12,742 nt of DNA from the NCBI GenBank assembly GCA_045660825.1, contig JAZREN010000062.1, positions 1 to 12,742 on the forward strand, read 5' to 3'. Shown here piece after piece: positions 6,154 through 12,742 of the stretch. Below the pieces are notes generated by a model. It was not told the origin of the DNA and did not search any database. It saw only the letters and a list, made by a program, of their open reading frames with translations. A program made the translations under genes and the position numbers. Numbering within the stretch: position 1 is the stretch's first letter; the number at the start of each line of letters is the position of its first letter. This DNA comes from HGM04593 sp045660825. GTDB lineage: Bacteria > Bacteroidota > Bacteroidia > Bacteroidales > Bacteroidaceae.

Positions 6154-8568
6154 ATGAAATTATCGGAGCTGAAAAATGGTGAGACTGCGGTCATCGTGCG
6201 CCTGTCGGGGCATGGTGGATTCCGCAAGCGCATAATGGAGATGGGATTCATACGTGGAGAGAAGGTTACCTCGGTACTCGACTCCCCCATGCACGACCCC
6301 ATCAAATACAACGTTATGGGCTACGAAGTGCTGTTGCGCCGCAACGAGGCTGCCATGATTGAAGTGTTGCCCGAGGAGGACGCCAAGCGTGAACTCTCAC
6401 CCGCTCCAACATACAATTGCATATCGTTGTGCGACAGTTGCGCTACATGCAACGGACAATGTGCCACCAACTTCAGAAATGCGACAGAGAGAAGGAATGT
6501 CATCAACGTGGCACTGGTGGGTAACCCCAACAGTGGCAAGACATCCATTTTCAACGCGCTTGCCAACAAGAATGAGCACGTGGGCAACTACAGCGGCGTC
6601 ACGGTCGATGCCAAGACCGGCAGTTTCAATTACAAAGGCTACCGCATTAACCTCACCGACTTGCCGGGCACATACTCCATTGCGGCCTATTCGCCCGAGG
6701 AAATCTATGTACGCCGACACCTCTATGAACAGATGCCCGACATTATCATCAACTCTGTCGTAGCATCCAATCTTGAGCGAAACCTCTACCTCACCACCGA
6801 ACTCATTGACATGAACATACGTTCAGTCGTTGCACTCAACATGTACGATGAACTATTGGCGAAGGGAGCCGAGGTTGACTACGTGCACTTGGGAGCTATG
6901 ATGGGCGTCCCAATGATTCCCACCGTCGCCCGCAACAATAAAGGACTTGACAAACTGCTCGACACAGTCATAGAACTTTTCGAAGGCAAGAACAACACCA
7001 TACGCCACATCCACATCAACTACGGCAGCATCATCGAGGAGCAGATTGCACCATTGTCAGCGTCAATGCACAAGGCCGATGACCTGCCCCAGCAGTTCCC
7101 GGTACGTTACTGGGCTTTGAAACTGCTGGAGAATGACAAAGAGGCTTTGCGCGACCTTGACAATTGCCTTGAGTTGCCCAAATGGAAATCCATGGCCGAG
7201 GAGGCTGCGAAGAAGATACAGTCGCAGATGGGCGTGGATGCCGAGACTGCAATAAACGGCGCAAAATATGGTTTCATCAACGGAGCATTACAAGAGACAT
7301 ACAAGCCGGGCGAAAAGGATGCGAACAAGAACACACGCCGCATTGACCGTCTTGTAGCCAACCGTTGGTTGGGCTTCCCCATATTCATTTTTGTCATGTG
7401 GGCAATGTTCAGTTCCGTATTCCTACTTGGCGCCTACCCACAGGAGTGGATTGAGAAGCTCTTCACCTGGTTTGGCGAGTGTGCCGCAAGCATAATACCG
7501 CAGGGTGCCATACAAGACCTTGTGGTTAATGGAATAATAAGCGGCATTGGCAGCGTTGCGGTATTCATTCCTCAGATTCTCATACTGTACCTCTTCATCT
7601 CACTAATGGAGGATTCCGGCTACATGGCACGCGCAGCATTCATCATGGACAGACTCATGCACAAGATGGGACTGCACGGCAAATCGTTCATCCCAATGCT
7701 CATGGGATTCGGTTGCAACGTGCCGGCCATTATGGCAACACGCACCATAGAAAGCCGCAGCAGCCGCATTATAACGGTGCTTATCACTCCGTTCATGTCG
7801 TGCAGTGCACGCCTGCCGGTGCTCATACTGTTTGCCGGAACATTCTTCCCGCAACACGCAGCATTGGTACTCATGGGGCTTTATCTGCTTGGCATAGTCG
7901 TTGCAATTGTAACGGCACGTCTGTTGAGGCTTGCAAAGTTCCACAAGGACGAGACGCCATTTGTAATGGAGTTGCCACCCTACCGTTGGCCCACGCTGCG
8001 TGCCACACTGCGTCACATGTGGGAGAAATGCGCGCAGTACATAAAGAAAATAGGTACCGTAATTCTGCTGTCGACCGTCGTGATATGGTTCTTGAGCTAC
8101 TATCCAAGACCTAATGAAACGGAAAGGTCAAAGGTGAAAGGTGAAAACTTTGAACAGATTGCAGATGAGGCCACAATCAGCGGCATCAATGAAAACTCTT
8201 TCATTGCGATGCTTGGACATGCGGTAGAGCCGGTGCTTGCACCTATCGGACAGAATTGGCGTTCGGGCATTGCCTTGATAACAAGCATTCCTGCAAAGGA
8301 ACTTGTGGTGAGCACATTGGGAGTACTGTACAGCAGCGACTCCGAAGAGAGCATTACCGAGGACTTGCGTAATTCGGGAGACTTCACGCCACGCTCGGCA
8401 GCCGCATTTCTGGTGTTCATTCTGCTATTCTTCCCGTGCATCGCCACAGTTGCGGCAATAGCGCAGGAGACCGGCAGCAAGAAATGGGCACTGTTTTCAA
8501 TACTATACAACACAGCCGTTGCATGGATTGCTGCATTCATTGTGTACACCATTGGCGGACTATTATAA
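6154..8568 (+). CDS. feoB: FeoA-FeoB fusion, ferrous iron transporter
   Basis: This inner-membrane Fe2+ importer joins FeoA and FeoB in one 804-residue chain, as is common in Bacteroidetes. Residues 1-76 are the SH3-like FeoA domain. A linker of about 77-115 carries five closely spaced cysteines (89, 93, 96, 99, 103). The G domain follows with G1 GNPNSGKT (123-130), DLPG (169-172) and NMYD (229-232). From about 395 the membrane part begins, with Gate-type segments including GFGCNVPA (Cys521) and FFPCIATVA (Cys762). I chose the ATG at 6154; a TTG two codons upstream is possible but less likely. It is the first gene of an apparent five-gene operon, behind the TAnnTTTG promoter and TTGCAA array. 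A 21-bp tandem heptamer (8123-8143) encodes part of the hydrophilic stretch near residues 657-664. All motifs look intact, so it should be functional. Confidence 0.96.
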   Translation: MKLSELKNGETAVIVRLSGHGGFRKRIMEMGFIRGEKVTSVLDSPMHDPIKYNVMGYEVLLRRNEAAMIEVLPEEDAKRELSPAPTYNCISLCDSCATCNGQCATNFRNATERRNVINVALVGNPNSGKTSIFNALANKNEHVGNYSGVTVDAKTGSFNYKGYRINLTDLPGTYSIAAYSPEEIYVRRHLYEQMPDIIINSVVASNLERNLYLTTELIDMNIRSVVALNMYDELLAKGAEVDYVHLGAMMGVPMIPTVARNNKGLDKLLDTVIELFEGKNNTIRHIHINYGSIIEEQIAPLSASMHKADDLPQQFPVRYWALKLLENDKEALRDLDNCLELPKWKSMAEEAAKKIQSQMGVDAETAINGAKYGFINGALQETYKPGEKDANKNTRRIDRLVANRWLGFPIFIFVMWAMFSSVFLLGAYPQEWIEKLFTWFGECAASIIPQGAIQDLVVNGIISGIGSVAVFIPQILILYLFISLMEDSGYMARAAFIMDRLMHKMGLHGKSFIPMLMGFGCNVPAIMATRTIESRSSRIITVLITPFMSCSARLPVLILFAGTFFPQHAALVLMGLYLLGIVVAIVTARLLRLAKFHKDETPFVMELPPYRWPTLRATLRHMWEKCAQYIKKIGTVILLSTVVIWFLSYYPRPNETERSKVKGENFEQIADEATISGINENSFIAMLGHAVEPVLAPIGQNWRSGIALITSIPAKELVVSTLGVLYSSDSEESITEDLRNSGDFTPRSAAAFLVFILLFFPCIATVAAIAQETGSKKWALFSILYNTAVAWIAAFIVYTIGGLL
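8123..8143 (+). repeat. Three 7-bp tandem units (AAAGGTC/AAAGGTG) inside feoB
   Basis: AAAGGTC, AAAGGTG and AAAGGTG follow directly, then AAAA. The 21 bp equal seven codons, so the frame is kept. They encode part of a hydrophilic stretch (RSKVKGE) between hydrophobic segments of FeoB, where extra residues should be tolerated. Confidence 0.6.
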
Positions 8569-8589
8569 TAACCAAAAGAGAAACAGAAG

Positions 8590-9303
8590 ATGAACCAAAA
8601 CAAGACTATATACAACCACAGGATGAAGATGGCCGATCTGGTGGCAGGCGACATGAACCTACTGTCGATACTGCAGCGACTGGATATAAGGCTCGGATTC
8701 GGCGAAGCCACCGTAGCCGAGGTGTGTGCACAGCACAACATTTCGGCCGACCTGTTCCTGATGATATGCAACATCTACTCTTTCCGCGACTATGAGCCGC
8801 AGATAGAAACACTAAGCGATGATGACATAATGAGCATAACAATGTATTTGCGCGCATCACACAACTACTACCGCACAATATGTTTCCCGGCGCTGCACAA
8901 TAACATACACAAGATGGTGAAGGAGCTCGATGATGTGAGCCGACGCCTGATTGACAAGTTCTACGATGACTATGACAACGAGGTGAACAACCATTTCCAG
9001 TATGAGGAGGATGTTGTGTTCCCCTACATCGAGAACCTGCTCAGTAACAGTAACGCAGACAACAGCGAGTACAACATATCGCTATTCGAGCACAACCACG
9101 GTAATGTCAATGAGAAGCTCAACGACCTTAGCAACATCATAATCAAATACCTAAGCAAGGATTATACTTCACAGCTCAGATTTGAGATATTGGGAGAAAT
9201 AAACTACATTGGCAACGATCTTATGAAACACTCGGACATAGAGAACAGACTGCTTGTTCCGTTAGTCGAGAAAATTGAAAAATGCCATGAACAGGGAAGG
9301 TAA
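8590..9303 (+). CDS. RIC/YtfE-like hemerythrin-domain di-iron protein
   Basis: The 237-residue cytoplasmic protein has the layout of the RIC family (YtfE/ScdA), which repairs iron-sulfur clusters after nitrosative or oxidative stress and may donate iron. The C-terminal hemerythrin bundle has H91, H135, E139, H168 (or H170), H214 and E218. The spacing of H135-x3-E139 and H214-x3-E218 follows the di-iron ligands of E. coli YtfE (H84, H129, E133, H160, H204, E208) within two residues. The N-terminal part (14-60) aligns with the ScdA_N domain, but the dicysteine of its CCGG motif reads G36-F37 (LGFGEATVAEVC). It starts 21 bp after feoAB, and its 3' end overlaps the next gene by 17 bp, which implies co-transcription and perhaps translational coupling. 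An alternative role is O2 or NO sensing with the adjacent regulator. Confidence 0.88.
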   Translation: MNQNKTIYNHRMKMADLVAGDMNLLSILQRLDIRLGFGEATVAEVCAQHNISADLFLMICNIYSFRDYEPQIETLSDDDIMSITMYLRASHNYYRTICFPALHNNIHKMVKELDDVSRRLIDKFYDDYDNEVNNHFQYEEDVVFPYIENLLSNSNADNSEYNISLFEHNHGNVNEKLNDLSNIIIKYLSKDYTSQLRFEILGEINYIGNDLMKHSDIENRLLVPLVEKIEKCHEQGR

Positions 9304-9880
9304 ATACAATGTCGTGCTCATTGAGCCGTCGGAGATTATAGCGACAGGCATTGCGGCTATAATTAACGGAAATCCCAAATTCTGCGTGGCACAGACGCTG
9401 AACGACCAGTCGTACTATAATTCCAACGACACCGACGTGGACATTGTCATCATCAACCCCACCGTTGTCGACTACAACGACAGGCTCGACATACGCTCGT
9501 GGTTGGGTGTTGGCAACACCGCACTTGTGGCACTCACACACAGCAACTACGAGGAGAGTGTGATGCGCCAGTATGACGAATGCATAGGTATATACGACAA
9601 TGCCACGCGCATAATACAAAAGCTGAAAAACGCCATTGACGAGAACAGCAAGAACCCCAAGAACGACCTCAATGAGCTCTCTTCACGCGAGAAGGACATA
9701 CTAGCGGCTGTGGCTATGGGCAAGACAAACAAAGAGATTGCCGACGAATTCAACATCTCAATCTACACCGTAATCTCGCACCGCCGCAATATTTCGCAGA
9801 AACTGGGTATAAACTCGATTCCCGGCCTCACGGTCTATGCGATAATGAACAAGTTGGTGGATATTTCAGATTTCGGATAA
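9287..9880 (+). CDS. LuxR/NarL-type regulator with degenerate receiver domain
   Basis: The 197-residue protein has a receiver-like N-terminal half (about 7-115) and a LuxR-type HTH at about 128-190 (LSSREKDILAAVAMGKTNKEIA, then ISIYTVISHRRNISQKLGI). The receiver is degenerate. The expected acidic pair is E13-P14, the phospho-acceptor Asp is Asn57 (VDIVIINPT), and the conserved Lys near 104 is absent, while Thr84 is kept. It is therefore unlikely to be controlled by ordinary Asp phosphorylation. The chosen ATG at 9287 overlaps the hemerythrin gene by 17 bp; a TTG at 9275 would add four residues. The tight overlap suggests that the di-iron protein and this regulator work together, for example as sensor and output, which is inference. 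No kinase gene is nearby. Confidence 0.88.
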   Translation: MNREGKYNVVLIEPSEIIATGIAAIINGNPKFCVAQTLNDQSYYNSNDTDVDIVIINPTVVDYNDRLDIRSWLGVGNTALVALTHSNYEESVMRQYDECIGIYDNATRIIQKLKNAIDENSKNPKNDLNELSSREKDILAAVAMGKTNKEIADEFNISIYTVISHRRNISQKLGINSIPGLTVYAIMNKLVDISDFG

Positions 9881-9893
9881 AAAATGAAACACC

Positions 9894-10286
9894 ATGAAGG
9901 ATAAAAGAATTTCACCAAGATGGATTAACTCCCTTGAAAAAAACGAGATTTTTGTCTTTGGGAGCAACCTGCAAGGCATGCACGGAGGTGGTGCCGCACA
10001 TGTTGCACACGAACGCTTCGGTGCGATATGGGGACAAGGTACAGGACTACAAGGCCAAAGTTATGCAATACCCACCATGCACGGGGGTGTTGATGTCATA
10101 GCACCATATGTGAATGACTTCATTGCATTTGCAAAAGAACACCCCGAACTGAAATTTCTGGTCACAGAAATCGGATGCGGCATTGCAGGATTCAGAGCAA
10201 GCGAAATGGCGCCACTCTTCAAAGAGGCACTTGACATAGAGAACATATACCTACCCGAACGATTCATTGAAGTACTTGAAAAATAA
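9894..10286 (+). CDS. Small macrodomain-like protein
   Basis: This 130-residue protein is made up almost entirely of one macrodomain-like fold. Key segments are IFVFGSNLQGMHGGGAA (19-35), GAIWGQGTGLQGQSYAIPT (43-61) and FLVTEIGCGIAGF (88-100), followed by a short C-terminal helix. Macrodomains bind ADP-ribose or related nucleotides, and some remove ADP-ribose from proteins. The GSN...HGGGAA and GCGIAGF loops match the ligand-binding loops of that fold. Similar short proteins are found in phages and in many bacterial genomes and are annotated as the A1S_2505-type family, whose activity I do not know. It begins 13 bp after the LuxR-type gene and ends 2 bp before the reductase gene, so it is very likely part of the operon. 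Its contribution to an iron or redox operon is not obvious; NAD or ADP-ribose metabolism under stress is one possibility. Confidence 0.75.
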   Translation: MKDKRISPRWINSLEKNEIFVFGSNLQGMHGGGAAHVAHERFGAIWGQGTGLQGQSYAIPTMHGGVDVIAPYVNDFIAFAKEHPELKFLVTEIGCGIAGFRASEMAPLFKEALDIENIYLPERFIEVLEK

Positions 10287-10288
10287 CC

Positions 10289-10756
10289 ATGGCCGAGGAA
10301 CTGCACATTGCACCGGGTGGCAAGGAGGAGAAATATGCCTTGCTGTACAAACAGATTGCCGCAGTAACGGAAAGCGAGAGCGATATCATTGCAAACATGG
10401 CGAACGTGGCCGCAATGATACACGAGACATTCCGCTTCTGGTGGACAGGATTCTACCGCGTTGCCGGCGAACAGCTGGTGCTTGGCCCGTTCCAGGGACC
10501 GCTTGCATGCAGCCGCATTACATACGGCCGCGGAGTGTGCGGCACAGCATGGAAAGAGGCATGCACACAAGTTGTGCCCGACGTAGAACAGTTCCCCGGC
10601 CACATTGCATGCAGCAGCGCATCGAAAAGCGAGATAGTTGTCCCGCTACTGAAGGATGGCAAAGTAACAGCAGTGCTCGACATCGACAGCGAACACCTTG
10701 CCACATTCGACGAGACCGACAGACTGTGGCTCGAGAGGATTGTGGAGAAGTTGTAA
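10289..10756 (+). CDS. msrC: Free methionine-(R)-sulfoxide reductase (GAF-domain fRMsr)
   Basis: The enzyme reduces free methionine-(R)-sulfoxide to methionine in the cytoplasm, using a GAF domain rather than the MsrA/MsrB folds. The 155-residue protein is a single GAF domain with FWWTGFYRV (50-58), LGPFQGPLACSRI (65-77), GRGVCGTAW (80-88), HIACSSASKSEIVVPL (105-120) and VLDIDSEH (129-136). Cysteines at 74, 84 and 108 have the same spacing (10 and 24 residues) as Cys84, Cys94 and Cys118 of the E. coli enzyme, so the catalytic and resolving residues are present; Cys92 is extra. It is the last gene of the operon, starting 2 bp after the macrodomain gene stop. Its oxidative-damage repair role fits the rest of the unit. 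No terminator is visible in the 31 bp before the convergent AT-rich gene. Confidence 0.93.
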   Translation: MAEELHIAPGGKEEKYALLYKQIAAVTESESDIIANMANVAAMIHETFRFWWTGFYRVAGEQLVLGPFQGPLACSRITYGRGVCGTAWKEACTQVVPDVEQFPGHIACSSASKSEIVVPLLKDGKVTAVLDIDSEHLATFDETDRLWLERIVEKL

Positions 10757-10787
10757 AAAAGTTATTTTCTTATACATTAATTCCCGA

Positions 10788-12719
10788 TTATTCGTTATTA
10801 GTCTCTGCTTTCATAATTTCATAGCATAAAATATCATCAATAATTTTTAAAAGAATTAGCACAAACAATAAAAGCAAACGATTATAATCATTTTCCATGA
10901 TTTGTTCGTCTGGATAATGTGTTCCATGTACATATTTATTTCTCAGATCTTCTCCGTTGCCAAACGTTTTATTTAAAAAATAATTAAAATAGTCCGATTC
11001 CTCTTTTGTAAACAACGTTTTTTGGAAACACAGTTCCCCCTTCTCAACCATCATATCGACCTTCTTACGTGCCTCATCAGGTAAGAACCAATAGGATATA
11101 GCATCATTAGCATATAGTTCATTCAATATACTCATTTTTAAGCTATCACAAAATCCAATGAAGCCATTTTCTATATATAAGTATTTTTTCAATATTAAAT
11201 TTTCAAAACGCTTTTTCTGAAAATCTTCAATAGCATTAAAATCTATAGATTCTTTTAATAATAAATCATACAGATTTTTATACCTTCCGCCATATTCAAA
11301 ATTAAATCGTAACAAACTATGTTTAGAGAAAAGTTCTATCATTTCGCGGCCAATAGCATTCTCAACACAGCAAACATATTTTCTTTCAACCAAACTTGGG
11401 ATTTCATTGATTCTAATAGGAGATGAATTAATCGACAATAGCTCTAAATCAATCATTCCATTTTCAACATAAATCTTATATTTCTTTAGAACAGCTTCTA
11501 ATTCTGGAGTCAAAAAGCGTATTTTAGATAATAAGCCATCATTTGTCGCAATATTAACCGACAAATTTTCAATACCGATATATTTACAATAATTATTAAA
11601 AACGTCCTTTGTTATTGTTTCAAATATTATTCCATCTTGGAAGAGAATTTGTTTGTAAGAAACAAATGTACCTATTGCAATTTGATTTTTAACACGGAAT
11701 GACATTCCATAATTATATTCATTGTCAGAATGTAGGCCTAAGACATCCAAAATTTCAAATTCCGCAACATGTGGCACAAGATTGATTATACCAAAATCAT
11801 TAATGAATTCAAAAAGATATTTTAAATTAAAGAACAATTGCTCTGCTGTATTATGCTGTTTAATCCATAAAACACTATAAGAACATACACAAGCATCGTT
11901 CTCTATATAAAAAGTTCTCGGTTCTTGTTGATCTTTAGAAAAACCAATAATCGTTTTCAATGCCATTTTTGCGCATGATCCACTATCAAACATTCTTTGC
12001 ATATCAGCACTATATTTTTTACGTGCTTTCAACTTGGTTTTGTCTGACAATTTAAAATTATCATGATCTTTCGCGTTTACTGCCAAATAAAGATAATTTG
12101 GATTACAAAAATCAGAATCTATATATTTTGAAACAATTTCATCTTTATCTATCAAAGATAAAGATTCAGGAAAATACATTTTATTTTTATTATCCTGCTT
12201 AGCCATTTCATAATGTGACAAAAGCAATTCTGCGGTAAACTGAAAAGACTTTAAAAGTTCAGCTAGAACAATATCATAATATTTAACAATACTACGATTC
12301 TTTAGAATATCCGCTTTATGTTTTACCAATTTAAATAGATCTACAAAGGTTTCAGAAGATATATTTTTCATTATGTTACATTTAGCAAATAGTTCCCAGA
12401 AATACTCCTTATAAATAAAATCTTCAATTAAACAATAATGCTTTACAATGTTTTCATCTGTCAGAGTATTAAAATAGCAACAAATTTTGGACCATATTAA
12501 ATTTGTCTGTGTCTTATAAGAATCCCATTTCTCAATATACCTTTCATGTTGTAAACCACCTCCATTAAAATATAATCTCACATTATATAATTCTATAACA
12601 TCATTAATGTCATCATAGACTTTCGTATTGCAAAATGACTCTATAAAATCAATTATACGTTTCTCATCACTATTTATTGCAAGTTCTTCTTTTGAAAACA
12701 AAATTATTCTTTCATCCAT
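10788..12719 (-). CDS. Protein of unknown function with C-terminal RNxxxHG (DUF4209/HEPN-like) motif
   Basis: I do not recognise this 643-residue protein as a whole. It has no signal peptide and looks soluble, mostly helical and rich in Lys, Asn, Ile and Phe. Near the C-terminus is RNKYVHG (593-599), followed by a hydrophobic helix (613-632). RNxxxHG is the hallmark of DUF4209 and also fits the Rx4-6H pattern of HEPN domains, many of which are RNases in toxin-antitoxin and abortive-infection systems. The ATG at 12719 lies almost at the window edge, so its promoter is not visible. The gene is convergent with the operon, 31 bp away. It is clearly more AT-rich than its neighbours: hand-counted GC is about 28% in 11521-11580 against about 48% in 7861-7920, which suggests foreign origin. 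A defence function is a hypothesis; no partner gene can be seen. Confidence 0.8.
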   Translation of the reverse strand: MDERIILFSKEELAINSDEKRIIDFIESFCNTKVYDDINDVIELYNVRLYFNGGGLQHERYIEKWDSYKTQTNLIWSKICCYFNTLTDENIVKHYCLIEDFIYKEYFWELFAKCNIMKNISSETFVDLFKLVKHKADILKNRSIVKYYDIVLAELLKSFQFTAELLLSHYEMAKQDNKNKMYFPESLSLIDKDEIVSKYIDSDFCNPNYLYLAVNAKDHDNFKLSDKTKLKARKKYSADMQRMFDSGSCAKMALKTIIGFSKDQQEPRTFYIENDACVCSYSVLWIKQHNTAEQLFFNLKYLFEFINDFGIINLVPHVAEFEILDVLGLHSDNEYNYGMSFRVKNQIAIGTFVSYKQILFQDGIIFETITKDVFNNYCKYIGIENLSVNIATNDGLLSKIRFLTPELEAVLKKYKIYVENGMIDLELLSINSSPIRINEIPSLVERKYVCCVENAIGREMIELFSKHSLLRFNFEYGGRYKNLYDLLLKESIDFNAIEDFQKKRFENLILKKYLYIENGFIGFCDSLKMSILNELYANDAISYWFLPDEARKKVDMMVEKGELCFQKTLFTKEESDYFNYFLNKTFGNGEDLRNKYVHGTHYPDEQIMENDYNRLLLLFVLILLKIIDDILCYEIMKAETNNE

Positions 12720-12742
12720 AATTATTAATTATAATTGCATCT

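Noticed and set aside
8100..8774. 224-codon minus-strand frame over the feoB/hemerythrin junction
   Set aside because: It is antisense to two well-supported genes; its product is a shadow without recognisable motifs.
10757..10787. Bidirectional terminator between msrC and the AT-rich gene
   Set aside because: The 31-bp gap is AT-rich but shows no inverted repeat long enough to support a terminator.
10267..10824. 185-codon plus-strand frame overlapping the reductase gene
   Set aside because: It covers the msrC reading frame, which has all three family cysteines at the right spacing. The alternative product is Arg/Cys-rich shadow sequence.

Overview
The window looks like a chromosomal segment from a gut-type member of the order Bacteroidales. 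Four things point there. FeoA and FeoB are fused into one protein. A large secreted glycosidase ends in what looks like a type IX secretion (Por) tail. MiaA carries the GTGKD variant motif I associate with Bacteroides-type enzymes. The promoter candidate ahead of feoAB fits the Bacteroidetes TAnnTTTG -7 box. I cannot name a genus.

Left part (1-4871, minus strand): a MiaA tRNA prenyltransferase runs off the left edge. Upstream of it, and separated by a strong hairpin, is a 1270-residue secreted GH85 endo-beta-N-acetylglucosaminidase with beta-sandwich, Fn3-like, Ig-like, LamG-like, PKD-like and type IX tail regions. No susC/susD or other glycan genes are next to it in the window.

Centre (5086-10756, plus strand): a monocistronic Crp/Fnr-family regulator ends in a clear terminator. 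A 390-bp regulatory gap follows. Then comes a tightly packed five-gene run: feoAB (Fe2+ import), a RIC/YtfE-like di-iron hemerythrin protein, a LuxR-type regulator with a degenerate receiver, a small macrodomain-like protein, and a free methionine-(R)-sulfoxide reductase. Spacings are 21 bp, a 17-bp overlap, 13 bp and 2 bp. Together they suggest a unit coupling ferrous iron uptake to repair of oxidative or nitrosative damage. The feoAB promoter region holds three copies of the self-palindromic hexamer TTGCAA, two of them inside a perfect 11-bp inverted repeat over the -7 box, and then a hairpin in the leader.

Right part (10788-12719, minus strand): an AT-rich gene, convergent with the operon, encodes a 643-residue protein of unknown function. 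Near its C-terminus is an RNxxxHG motif, as in DUF4209/HEPN-like proteins. Its composition contrasts sharply with the rest of the window and suggests acquired DNA, possibly a defence gene.

I found no tRNA, rRNA, CRISPR array, transposase or integrase.
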